64,000 bases of DNA, taken from NCBI GenBank assembly GCA_963970005.1, contig CAXAMN010028917.1, forward strand, positions 36,135-100,134. The letters are read 5' to 3'. Origin of the DNA: Durusdinium trenchii. Lineage: Eukaryota > Sar > Dinophyceae > Suessiales > Symbiodiniaceae. Below are positions 60,701 to 63,575 of this stretch, in pieces. Position 1 is the stretch's first letter. Every line of letters begins with the position of its first letter. The notes beneath the pieces were generated by a model that was given only the letters and a program-made list of their open reading frames with translations, ran no database searches and was not told where the DNA came from. A program made the position numbers and the translations under genes.

Positions 60701-63575
60701 GGAACGTCGTGTACTTAAGAAGACGTTTGGAGCTCTCTGTCGGAGCCTGGGTTTTTGGCCGGAGACAGGATGGGTGAACCTTTCTCAGATTGGGGTCACC
60801 AGTTGCTGTGAGGCTGTCAGGATTTGTTACCCGATTGATGCTGAGGAGTTTGCTGTATCCGTTCTGAGAAAGTTTGCCTTGCACAGACCAATAGGTGGAG
60901 CTCAGGCGCTGTCGCGCCCGCTGCCATGGTAGGACGCCTCTAGTGGTCTCCGAGCCGCCGCCAAGGCTGCGGCTTCGAACAGTCCGAACGGCAGTGCGCG
61001 TATATATTGATCATTAATCATGATTAGTTCTGCCATCTGCTTTAGGCACTGGATTTAATCGATTTGATGCTCTGGAGGATGTCCGGCAGTGTACAGCCTC
61101 CTTGGATTACGGACCGCAGAGACTGCTAGCTTGATGAGCGGCGATGCTGATGAGTTCGTTGGGCATCAACCAGAAACGAGCCGAACGTGGAGATTTCTTT
61201 AATATTCTTTGATTCATCACTGAACGCCACGCTTTTCTCCGTCTTTTTGAATGAGGTTGAGGTTATTTTCTGCAATATTCTTTTCTGCAACTATTATAGC
61301 TTGAACATAATCGCAGGACACTCAATTACCTCCAACCAAACTGCCGGCCCATAAAAAGAAAAAAAACCGACCTCACCAAAACGACCGTCCCTCGAAACGA
61401 CCCGAAACGCCTTGGCTTGGATGGATTTGCAAAGTGTGGGCACGCGGAAGGCCCAGAGCTCCAAGGCTTTGGACAACATGCCTCGTGAGCGACGAGGTGT
61501 ATGCAGTTTGCAACACAGATCTGTTCGAAACACCCGCCGACCCAACGGCAAAAGGGAAAACGGTGGAGGATGCGGATATGAGGAGGATTTTCCATGTCCA
61601 TTTTCTGCGCTTCTGCACCTTAGAAAAGGTTCAGCGCGCCTGTTTTGGATGTGCCAAAACACATACGACGACGCCGAAAGGAGAGCTTTGCATAGCTTTG
61701 CCTGTTTTGATGCTGGCGAGGGTATGTTTCTCCGATGGTCCGCGCGTCTGCGACCCGTCCCAAAGGAGTTAAAGACCAAGAAGTGACCACCTGCGATAGC
61801 CTGAAAGCAAAACAGGAGGAACCACTGACTTCAATGCATTGATATGGCATCTCACTGGGTACAAAGTGAGCTTGAGCATTCGTCTCTCTTTTCATGCCTG
61901 CGATGTACTGCTGTCCATGTTGGTGGGGCTCGTTCACCGATGGACAGCCCGTCCAACATCCGATGGTCTTTGGAATCACAGCCTCCAAACAGCCTTCCAC
62001 ACCAGGACATGTACCAGCTCGAAGTTGTACTGCTGACAGGCGGGTTGCTGCCAAATCATCCCCAAATGATCAGAGCGGGGAGTCCAAGGGTGTGGGAACT
62101 AGTCACTATAGTCCAGCCCTGCAGTTGCTAGGCGGTCGGCTGGGAAATCAGCACGTTGCGCACGTTGCGCGCGCGCACGAAAGGCGGCGCCTGGGGTGTT
62201 CTCCGGATTGTCATGGAAGCCGACCTGGCGACCAGAGGGATAGACGGGCTGGCGAGCAAAGCACCTGGCACCGTCAATAACAAACAACACATTGTCGGCA
62301 CTATTCTGAACTGCTTCAGGAAGTTTGGGACCAGTAGTTGCCTATATTCAATCACTTTCTCACTGTTCACCAGTGCTGACCCCATCCTATGGCCCCTTGA
62401 GCGACACCCCAGGCACCCAAAATGCAAGGTTGAACAAGTGAAGCCCGCACATTGAGTGGAATTTTGATAGTTAATGAAGTACACTCAATGCCCAGACTTG
62501 ATGAGACTTTCTTCTTTTGAGCTGATCCTGCACATTTGATGGAGAACCAACATCCTGCCACCGCTCCCGTCCATACTGCCCATACCTCATCATGCCCTGT
62601 TGCGCCCAGCTTTTCTTTTTCCCTCTTTGTCCATGCATACCATAAGACCTTCAAAAATGGCCAGTGCTGCCAGGCAGCGTCGCCCCCGTGCCGAACTCAC
62701 CGACTCACACCGACTCGGTCTCGGCCGAAAAAAAAAAGAACAACACCGTCGTCGAACTCGAAGAAACACCGTCGTCTCATCTTCTTCCTCGTCTTCCGGG
62801 CCGAAGAACCACCGTCGCGGTCCGAGCGATGCGCCGTCCGACTCGTTCGTCCCCGTCTCCTCGGCGCCTCCTGGCGGAACATCGACGTGAGGATCGCCAC
62901 GCGGAGCCGTTGCGTCATCGCCTGGGAGGATATTGTTGGTGACCGGTCGGTTCCGGTGGATGGCGGGGGAGGATCGAGCATGAGGTGCATGGATCTTGAG
63001 GCGTGGAGCCCAGTGAGGAGGATTGACGAATGGATCCAAGCGATTGGTCAAACTCTGTGTTCTTTTTTTTTGGATGGGTGGTGAATCTGTTCATGGGAAT
63101 AACTAGAGAACTAAGGAGCTTTACTACAATGTTTTGCAACATCATAGGCCACAGGGTTCAAAGATGTTCAAAGCAAAGAGATCTGTCGGGGTGCTTCTTA
63201 TCCAGTCGAATATTCCTCAAGCTTCCCCTCGTGCGTCTTCCTGAGGTATGCGTATGCATTAAACCTTGTACCCTGCGGGCCCGGCGGGCTTGGCGGGTCC
63301 AAAGGCTACCATCGCAGGCCTTTGGTTTACGTCTGGATCCTCACAGATCCCACCATTGCATTGCCTAAAGTGAAGACACCTTCAGCTTGTGAGTTGGAAT
63401 GTCCAATGATCAACCAAAACGCCTAGTGACGCCTAGTTTACTCCAACCTATGAAGACACCTGCAAAACGTCCACTGCACCGCTTGAGACGTCGTCGTCGT
63501 GATCGCCTCGCCGAGGATGGAGAAGCAACCGTGAGAGACGGTGCTGCCAATCAAGCAGCTCACCCCGATGATCAC
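33667..63575 (-). CDS. ABCB-type (MDR-like) ABC transporter gene, 28 exons found, 5' end outside window
   Basis: A membrane ATP-driven exporter. Joined exons (about 1.54 kb) encode one ABC transmembrane domain ([64 protein letters not shown]), the linker, and a complete nucleotide-binding domain: A-loop FFYPFRPE, Walker [11 protein letters not shown]-loop VGQEPILFN, signature LSGGQKQR, Walker B VMLLDE, D-loop SALD, H-loop AHRLST, and the C-terminal [10 protein letters not shown] then TGA. Reading phases fit at 26 junctions; exon 14 to 15 needs one more undetected exon. Donors are 16 GC, 7 GT, 3 GA; acceptors are nearly all AG|G. The intron between exons 4 and 5 holds the LINE in antisense. 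It may be a half transporter or the second half of a full one. Catalytic motifs are intact, so it is probably functional. Confidence 0.88.
34315..34392 (-). CDS. ABCB exon 27 ([20 protein letters not shown])
   Basis: 78 nt, final beta strands of the nucleotide-binding domain. Acceptor GCCAG|GC; donor AAAG|GCCTGG. Confidence 0.9.
35056..35122 (-). CDS. ABCB exon 26 (H-loop, [13 protein letters not shown])
   Basis: 67 nt: ALEAALKGR then [13 protein letters not shown]. The H-loop His is the switch residue for ATP hydrolysis. Acceptor TGCGAG|GCC; donor CAAG|GCGCCG. Confidence 0.92.
35311..35355 (-). CDS. ABCB exon 25 ([16 protein letters not shown]-loop)
   Basis: 45 nt. The acceptor context TCGACGAG|GC repeats the end of exon 24. 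Donor AAG|GCGCTG. Confidence 0.92.
37308..37434 (-). CDS. ABCB exon 24 (signature LSGGQKQR and Walker B)
   Basis: 127 nt, the longest exon of the gene: [42 protein letters not shown]. Contains the ABC signature and the Walker B Asp with the catalytic Glu. Donor GACGAG|GCGCGC. Confidence 0.93.
38382..38417 (-). CDS. ABCB exon 23 ([11 protein letters not shown])
   Basis: 36 nt in the helical subdomain. Acceptor CCCAG|G; donor TACAA|GATCC (GA type). Confidence 0.8.
38944..39008 (-). CDS. ABCB exon 22 ([20 protein letters not shown])
   Basis: 65 nt, start of the helical subdomain. Acceptor ATGAG|GTG; donor CGACA|GTGCCT. Confidence 0.87.
39330..39372 (-). CDS. ABCB exon 21 (Q-loop, [14 protein letters not shown])
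   Basis: 43 nt. The Q-loop Gln contacts the catalytic Mg and the transmembrane coupling helix. Acceptor CTGAG|G; donor AAC|GTGCCG. Confidence 0.9.
39897..39955 (-). CDS. ABCB exon 20 ([19 protein letters not shown])
   Basis: 59 nt, beta strand and helix before the Q-loop. Acceptor CTCAG|GTC; donor CGCAA|GCAGCG. Confidence 0.87.
40256..40305 (-). CDS. ABCB exon 19 ([16 protein letters not shown])
   Basis: 50 nt, completing Walker A and the helix after it. Acceptor TTCAG|GC; donor AGT|GCGGCT. Confidence 0.88.
41217..41246 (-). CDS. ABCB exon 18, 30-nt Walker A micro-exon
   Basis: Encodes LVGPSGGGK with the following Ser split across the junction; the phosphate-binding P-loop. Acceptor CCAAG|GC; donor AAGA|GTCGC. 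Confidence 0.85.
41910..41955 (-). CDS. ABCB exon 17 ([15 protein letters not shown])
   Basis: 46 nt, the beta strands before Walker A. Acceptor TGCAG|GTG; donor GTCG|GCCGCC. Confidence 0.88.
42543..42581 (-). CDS. ABCB exon 16 ([14 protein letters not shown]-loop)
   Basis: 39 nt. The FYPxRPE motif carries the A-loop Tyr that stacks on the ATP adenine. Acceptor CGCAG|GAG; donor CAG|GTTCGA. Confidence 0.88.
43613..43698 (-). CDS. ABCB exon 15 (linker to nucleotide-binding domain)
   Basis: 86 nt encoding [19 protein letters not shown] then LDAGIIEFK, the TMD-NBD linker. Donor AAG|GACCTG (GA type). Confidence 0.8.
43837..43924. mobile_element. MITE-like hairpin element, family 2, copy 1
   Basis: 88 bp. 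Arms of about 28 bp (CAGACGCTCCATGGGACTG... and its inverse ending ...CATGGAACGTCTG) surround CCAACATTGGGGTGCTTTGG. Located in an ABCB intron. A related fragment follows at about 43931-43990. Confidence 0.75.
45085..45120 (-). CDS. ABCB exon 14 ([12 protein letters not shown])
   Basis: 36 nt encoding the end of the transmembrane domain. Acceptor CGGAG|GCC; donor AAG|GCGCGG. The following exon (expected xIFxxxxA) was not found, so this end is provisional. Confidence 0.75.
45405..45436 (-). CDS. ABCB exon 13 ([10 protein letters not shown])
   Basis: 32-nt exon bridging exon 12 and exon 14 in phase. Acceptor GCTAG|GT; donor CAG|GCTGG. GxGQ before the DATKAK motif is characteristic of the family. 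Confidence 0.65.
45627..45669 (-). CDS. ABCB exon 12 ([15 protein letters not shown])
   Basis: 43 nt; corresponds to the loop and start of the last helix. Acceptor GCCAG|GAA; donor ATGG|GTCGC. Confidence 0.7.
46458..46529 (-). CDS. ABCB exon 11 (transmembrane helix)
   Basis: 72 nt encoding [18 protein letters not shown] then LLIKDE, matching the penultimate helix by position and length. Donor GAA|GCGGAG. Confidence 0.8.
46918..46987. mobile_element. MITE-like hairpin element, family 2, copy 2
   Basis: Arms CCTACATTG ... CAATGTAGG plus CCATATATG ... CATATATTCC; the interior GGGGTGGTTTGGGGGG matches copies at 1034 (inverted) and 43837. Intronic in the ABCB gene. Confidence 0.7.
46995..47079. 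mobile_element. MITE-like element, family 1, copy 2
   Basis: The diverged second copy of the element at 3539: GAGAGTAGATGG ... CCAAGTTAGGTGG ... GGACATCTTGG ... GCCATCTACGCC. It lies inside an intron of the ABCB gene, directly beside the family 2 element at 46918. Confidence 0.7.
47178..47191 (-). CDS. ABCB exon 10, 14-nt micro-exon (GIGFG)
   Basis: Completes Gly from exon 9 and encodes IGFG, the expected GLGFG motif. Acceptor GCCAG|GC; donor GGA|GCAGC. An end six nt further downstream (GT donor) is possible. Confidence 0.5.
47746..47791 (-). CDS. ABCB exon 9 ([15 protein letters not shown])
   Basis: 46 nt; the basic loop that precedes the GxGFG helix start. Acceptor TTAAG|GTG; donor GCAG|GTGGGG. 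Confidence 0.65.
48300..48408 (-). CDS. ABCB exon 8 ([16 protein letters not shown])
   Basis: 109 nt encoding [15 protein letters not shown] then [20 protein letters not shown], the highly conserved coupling-loop region of ABCB proteins. Donor GCC|GCAAGC. Confidence 0.88.
48819..48882 (-). CDS. ABCB exon 7 ([20 protein letters not shown])
   Basis: 64 nt encoding the next membrane helix and loop start. Acceptor ACGAG|GC; donor CCAA|GAACGAC (GA type), repeated in part at the next acceptor (CCAG|GAACCTC). Confidence 0.7.
49743..49769 (-). CDS. ABCB exon 6 (WQMALVML)
   Basis: 27-nt micro-exon encoding the conserved Trp-Gln-x-Ala-Leu-Val motif of ABC transmembrane domains. Acceptor GTCAG|GC; donor CTTG|GCCCCG. 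Confidence 0.75.
50429..50524 (-). CDS. ABCB exon 5 (transmembrane helix, [12 protein letters not shown])
   Basis: 96 nt: [14 protein letters not shown] followed by a hydrophobic helix. Acceptor ATAAG|GC; donor TACT|GCGCC. First exon after the LINE insertion. Confidence 0.75.
51009..51024. repeat. Target-site duplication, 5' copy
   Basis: TATATATTGATCATTA, identical in all 16 positions to the copy at 61001-61016. It lies at the end of an AT-rich (TA)n tract. The match stops abruptly on both sides, so it fixes the 5' boundary of the LINE at 51025. Confidence 0.93.
51025..51099 (+). other. LINE 5' leader, open in the ORF1 frame
   Basis: Seventy-five bases between the TSD and the ORF1 ATG. The ORF1 frame is open through all 25 codons up to the element boundary; the nearest upstream in-frame stop (TGA, 51016-51018) lies in the target site. 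Either the leader is naturally short or the insertion is 5'-truncated and ORF1 once began further upstream. No promoter motif is recognisable. Confidence 0.6.
51100..55671 (+). CDS. LINE ORF1: C5-cytosine methyltransferase fused to protease-like, RRM-like and coiled-coil segments
   Basis: 1,523 residues. Methyltransferase at about 95-425: motif [13 protein letters not shown] (101-112), motif [10 protein letters not shown] with nucleophile Cys175, motif VI Glu213 in LECV, motif VIII RRCRW (253-257), motif IX ending ELGFLQGI (382-389), motif X about 402-417. A CxCxC cluster (C342, C344, C346) lies in the target-recognition region. At 700-775 is a C48/Ulp1-like triad candidate: His703-Trp704, Asp722, Gln758, Cys764. 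Residues 808-893 are helical and 901-914 basic ([11 protein letters not shown]). A cysteine/histidine cluster (C1072, C1077, C1081, C1083, H1085) may bind metal. About 1220-1270 resembles an RRM fold. A coiled coil (about 1354-1505) and an Arg/Ser-rich tail end the protein. The first ATG was taken as start, although the frame is open upstream. It ends in UGA-CUAG, with ORF2 in the same frame. Methyltransferase sure; other domains inferred. Confidence 0.9.
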   Translation: MDWQDRLVDPTLVGSKTTQVLRKIEVSQAGECWRSLAHGQRFWVRSASPAAIDDVVTFYGWLVCGMQPDGSVFIECDGDSKVVFCYHGDSHEGVMARSVVSLCSGLGGMDLGAHRVGYNTKVMCDVSDLATKSLSINFGSTVCIVQGDLQDESTMRAVHTCIGCASPVIAAGFPCQPYSRLGDLRGFSDPRAQVLSSILRIGWLTQCGGIVLECVSGAGESREVISMLKDFCSLLGLQSVDGSLRLERLWPSRRCRWWFVGTPAGWPPVHFRDLPIGEWKTIKDLFHSWPLWGHDAERSLAWDDHETQIFRNPQYGKTDRRLQINGQAPTALHSQGAHFRPCPCGCRSKGFSEDRLLRGGVHSIEVRSGHDVSVSRHPHPAELGFLQGIDLGYTYAQPLKDQLCLVGQVASPFQAAWVFLLIEESRPDGVPVDAEGALLLFAHDLISQRDEKWTFAHMNEPVNYQVSCLGEPAIAFRADGTARVGDFVAAQEKLVKGSSLQVFRHGRLSMPDDQLQAGDFICSAKEVDKTSGTISLSFAWCGRTITRTCEAGTRLFEIVYDITEGVECAVFLFGKDLRISLDTPIWFDSHFEIATLVRGGGKKTHALLQLVARDHELQRWFAERRADGTVHPGYDAGLDDVTMTYAARALIQAAGTKDLHFVAPRMTSTWLDMQVDEERDLVCNELSYFDGSRVLALIGRDGHWSVLDYTMHDAGAEATCVDGIADRLKPEVQAVASMIHATFGCGPISHVVASCFQQGDDNFCGAVALLHIGWRLGLWNSFDEGDVRAWYSILRWGVATVSYRGGGGKSQLDPLEEWLRPFLEGKGVPSDLVADRIQAAVKALGRDKIEEAIKSKNPWAQLKTIGNSKSRPFLWVHYDELRRHVEDRAKEKWGASADVPKRKGSGKGKSKEAKIESLLEPSRLSLVSGIFFANSKEVAQIDVSEVRSGATGIAFCRLESAIPYIADKKSISMSPLMLLIIDGDPVDDDRLKPMTVPACYKGTEEPVLVSCRALQLGDVEVCEKNGPAPEIGVLPTRVLRIQIFRDEVEDWKSVSLRPLKHLTDHIGALQLCREAGCDGKCGCFHPTVEENGAESAIIDRWGWRWARLDGRKCSQADSEVLSLFLRVPESAFTSLLESSGHCGVYVEPRQTNGAGTDPAFSVIWLGGMSAAQVRHIVKTEDCISSIARLGTRFGVRTLEKHAEFVHKKVSPTKPFLKGNMAHVFRVGPVPAGSHRQGLQDAFKQHGWDIKPLHPVKGGSGCAWEVGARDHPPAPALRLSSGYVTITHVRSTDQTRDKPVVIASSKTLQRIKSDAGPSQYEASWGTKVKSSGDPWSQWLRQREGPSGVNHGTTPEIVSKIQSVEERVRHEVSSQLKADLKELVKDRDEDMGEQQAVHEERFAQLEADIQILQQQGARVEQWIQDSEQKSSEQSQQLDRVEAQIAAQTDFSTRLAQSLESCTSQISKQHDRISEVSGELQGLKGGLERSLENFFSKQTAQIESMLAQDKSKQRSRSRSKSNKPSL
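51361..52374 (+). other. C5-cytosine methyltransferase domain in ORF1
   Basis: Encodes residues about 88-425. All catalytic motifs occur in canonical order (I, IV, VI, VIII, IX, X), with the recognition region between VIII and IX. The PCQ nucleophile codon is 51622-51624. The transferred methyl group would come from S-adenosylmethionine bound by motifs I and X. The recognition domain carries Cys342, Cys344 and Cys346. No chromatin-reader domain (BAH, PWWP, ADD) is seen beside it. Confidence 0.92.
53197..53421 (+). other. Candidate C48/Ulp1-like cysteine protease core in ORF1
   Basis: Residues about 700-774. His703 followed by Trp704, Asp722 in CVDGIADRL, then Gln758-x5-Cys764-Gly. In Ulp1/SENP/adenain proteases the order is His-(17)-Asp/Glu-(about 50)-Cys with the oxyanion Gln six residues before Cys; here the gaps are 19 and 42, with Gln also at -6. 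This is a motif-level inference with no structural check. A role in cutting the ORF1-ORF2 polyprotein is conceivable. Confidence 0.55.
55669..55675 (+). promoter_or_regulatory. Candidate stop-codon readthrough site UGA-CUAG between ORF1 and ORF2
   Basis: The ORF1 terminator is TGA followed at once by CTAG, the nucleotide context known to promote readthrough in animal and viral mRNAs. The frame stays open for the next 1,183 codons through endonuclease and RT. No in-frame ATG occurs until 56458, inside the endonuclease after its catalytic Glu157, so independent initiation would remove the active site. Confidence 0.75.
55672..59223 (+). CDS. LINE ORF2: APE endonuclease and reverse transcriptase, in frame with ORF1
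   Basis: Open in the ORF1 frame from the codon after the ORF1 stop. Residue numbers below count from TTG 55744. A 24-codon basic linker leads to a hydrophobic run ([10 protein letters not shown]) and [12 protein letters not shown] endonuclease about 140-365: Glu157 (CETQ), GDFN (Asp286, Asn288), Asp331 in RADQIWIS, His355 in FADHR. RT about 715-1000: ATGPDG, YRPITLL, motif A Asp863 (VADIIKCYN), motif [10 protein letters not shown] (919-927), motif C FVDN (Asp956, Asn957) instead of the usual xxDD. It stops at TAA 59221-59223, before the thumb/zinc-finger region, which continues in another frame. It copies element RNA at nicked target DNA. No AUG start is available, so expression by readthrough is inferred. 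Confidence 0.9.
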   Translation, partial: LGRGDPPAGRRGKSSFSRRPFGWFLLLWTVLCRVGEASTPGPVQQALEGEADPLLRSSTSARPTGTVIGSRGDAFDSIECCTQAVLSDQLGGDLLPASSTSAQLFETANPGRSEPLAWSSAAPEGLGVGRNFDQVEGFEDGLRWSLGSPDGAIVGVANPSGVAGKLDIFKSFCPGWFGVCETQATFQIQRQFNAAVRNTGKDFKFSAVHGAPAPFRPGSSVAGSWTGTSQFSSSPLRQVQISWPSDEFSSGRLCVAAGRLQGMPAVIATVYLPPKGPTYPRAKELGEDLLRPLSQELVYGRSGCRAIIGDFNCAPGSLVAHQLWQDCGWIEVQDEMARRHGLTPFNTCKGASRADQIWISPELSRFLTDVGYADLFADHRLLVARFAVPKHEEMQWFWQQPQRLPWHGVNKDDMRVCYEAMPEIERSSDTTSTLRQWARKVETSARTATSCPEDFPNSCLGRCRVKAPRLRQCSLQVPSNPREGHFVIQDSFLGRAVQLWYAQLRRLESLLHNVRRGSNSHEAAAERSIVWQRILTAKGFQKNFARWWRQRPIKLQGAPDCLDSWPPETGTLEVIVNDFKQNYDRFSSWHRDRRQRVIQAKWKEGQDSCFQVARPNPKEQLETLVDTVEQCIEVCDASRQLVRVSSPFPTERILKWTLNQVPAIVRCVDGLYEVESDLVLCDGQVLSCKLIVDEISVIQERLLELWNGRWGRHAGVPESHWQQICDFARRFLPRAALELPPVCYEQWIVCAKAFKLKAATGPDGVSREDILSLPRTAIEELLNIFSDIERGAPWPDQWRRAFVHCVEKFAGAEAVSAYRPITLLSIVYRCWASARTGQLLTHLSRLRAPHQCGFTKDCMPADIWFWIQSGIEAAVASGGSRCGVVADIIKCYNCIPRQPIWPMLHVLGVPTFFTACWSKFLSGLQRSFVVRQSVGPEAESSCGFPEGCPLSCAAMTALDVTWHCYQAHYCPGARALSFVDNLEVVASRPVDAVRGLATMKSFCDKVSLQLDDDKLYGWATTSSDRRSLEAAGVRTVLEARDLGGQVTYCSKHFVHVVVDRIASVKPCFAALRKSGLCLWDRKKCIVGALWPKGLHGCEGVKLGATHFTSLRAGVMRACGWDRPGASPLIRVSLIHGDKLDPFFYQLWRCFWMFCRQCGHNEEIRSAWQALAVVIVLHKAHSRR
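55738..55797 (+). other. Hydrophobic segment ending in a 2A-like STPGP
   Basis: Encodes [20 protein letters not shown] just after the readthrough stop. A leucine-rich stretch followed by xPGP resembles ribosome-skipping 2A-like peptides found at the N-termini of some non-LTR retrotransposon proteins (for example trypanosome L1Tc and Ingi). It is not canonical: Thr replaces the Asn before Pro-Gly-Pro, and the acidic residue is shifted by one. Confidence 0.35.
59151..59223 (+). other. Frame-change window between RT and RNase H frames
   Basis: The -1 frame that carries the zinc finger and RNase H is closed by TGA at 59151-59153; the RT frame is closed by TAA at 59221-59223. Continuity of the RT C-terminus requires a switch within this window, probably between the codons for WQAL and TQGPF. 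No X-XXY-YYZ slippery heptamer is visible, so a one-base indel in this copy is at least as likely as programmed frameshifting. Confidence 0.7.
59169..60932 (+). CDS. LINE ORF3 frame: RT C-terminus, CCHC zinc finger and RNase H
   Basis: Continues the RT thumb region ([16 protein letters not shown]). CCHC finger at C125-x2-C128-x7-H136-x4-C141, as in the zinc-binding region behind the RT of many LINEs. RNase H at about 203-350: Asp209 (TDGSG), Glu252 (RAEAYA), Asp275 (WSDS), His324, Asp346 (KADNAA), so all acidic catalytic residues are present. RNase H would remove RNA from the cDNA hybrid. The last 230 residues match nothing I know. It starts in frame without an ATG (GTG at 59169), which supports it being the tail of ORF2 rather than a separate gene. 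It stops at TAG 60930-60932, 68 nt before the element end. Confidence 0.88.
   Translation: MAGFGGSDRATQGPFTKITCLCHELGWVLTSSFQLCFPGGLEINVLQFPLQGLRRLLLFYWRQSIASKLGERRSLRELRGFEAGHSELVDGKLSGFETELLHNVRDGTFFTRDSIGKFADGGDACPHCGGNDSREHRFLECVHYADIRERLGFDHAAWWECPAPLALHGLCDVSPFKTLFWTALESLHEVETFFSFEPPAERHRHVFTDGSGTDQDIPDIALAAWAVVHEGSSAVVAAGGLPGVVQTVPRAEAYAVLQAVRWAAAEDDTTHIWSDSLGTVETFRSVQAGDGFSAHLENADIWNQISDELEFCAGTFRIHKIPSHSLEEDCQGPFEDWCRVNNSKADNAAKFSNASRPCWFASVYAKHREHWQKTHAQFERITALHLEVARRDLESRDEPLHVVENLFEDLGEGLFFDRAARNLDCTETFESYAEGLPVSWAMQLSRDDVIQPGFVTELLRFLTGLEGSSNRWCLVTFLELVVIFRRFLGQDLVSSASNQPPNRWTQVTLAAERRVLKKTFGALCRSLGFWPETGWVNLSQIGVTSCCEAVRICYPIDAEEFAVSVLRKFALHRPIGGAQALSRPLPW
60933..61000 (+). other. 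LINE 3' UTR with hairpin
   Basis: A 68-nt GC-rich tail ending ...GCAGTGCGCG. It contains AGCCGC (60953-60958) and GCGGCT (60969-60974), a perfect 6-bp stem with a 10-nt loop, followed by TTCGAACAGTCCGAACGG. There is no poly(A). In stringent LINEs the RT recognises such a 3' structure to prime reverse transcription; that role is inferred here. Confidence 0.6.
61001..61016. repeat. Target-site duplication, 3' copy
   Basis: The second copy of the 16-bp repeat at 51009-51024, directly after the last LINE base at 61000. Perfect identity argues for a young insertion. Confidence 0.93.
61017..62014. other. Intron 3' of the LINE insertion; one + strand open frame
   Basis: Part of the ABCB intron between exons 4 and 5. 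A + strand frame at 61434-61772 ([19 protein letters not shown] ...) looks protein-like but has no recognised domain and could be chance or an unrelated fragment. Confidence 0.35.
62015..62047 (-). CDS. ABCB exon 4 ([11 protein letters not shown])
   Basis: 33 nt matching the TRLS segment after PENTxG. Donor GCTG|GTACATG. This is the last exon before the LINE-containing intron. The boundary is less certain because the acceptor is AG|C. Confidence 0.55.
62191..62224 (-). CDS. ABCB exon 3 ([11 protein letters not shown])
   Basis: 34 nt encoding the FFD-PEN-TG region typical of ABCB transporters (usually FFD; here FHD). Acceptor GCCAG|GTC; donor CCAG|GCGCCG. Confidence 0.8.
62868..62921 (-). CDS. 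ABCB exon 2 ([18 protein letters not shown])
   Basis: 54 nt encoding the classic loop after GE in ABCB proteins. Acceptor CCCAG|GCGATG; donor GAG|GCGCCG. The intron upstream is flanked by the short direct repeat GCGATnACG. Confidence 0.85.
63507..63575 (-). CDS. ABCB exon 1 of window (transmembrane helix)
   Basis: Encodes [17 protein letters not shown] then FSILGE, the helix before the intracellular loop. Acceptor GCTAG|GTG; donor GAG|GCGATC (GC type). 69 nt, phase 0. Confidence 0.7.

Larger units (their letters stand above)
51025..61000 (+). mobile_element. Non-LTR retrotransposon (LINE) encoding a DNA cytosine methyltransferase
   Basis: A 9,976-bp LINE bounded by identical 16-bp direct repeats. 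Order of domains: C5-cytosine methyltransferase, C48-like protease candidate, zinc-cluster candidate, RRM-like segment, coiled coil, stop codon, APE endonuclease, reverse transcriptase, frame change, CCHC finger, RNase H. There are no LTRs, integrase or aspartic protease, which excludes LTR elements. There is no poly(A) or microsatellite tail; the 3' end is a 68-nt GC-rich UTR with a hairpin. The leader before ORF1 is only 75 nt. LINEs with acquired DNMTs are established for Symbiodinium (de Mendoza and colleagues, 2018). Long open frames and an undecayed TSD suggest a recent insertion. It lies antisense in an intron of the ABCB gene. One frame break (RT to RNase H) may make this copy defective unless recoded. 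Confidence 0.93.
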
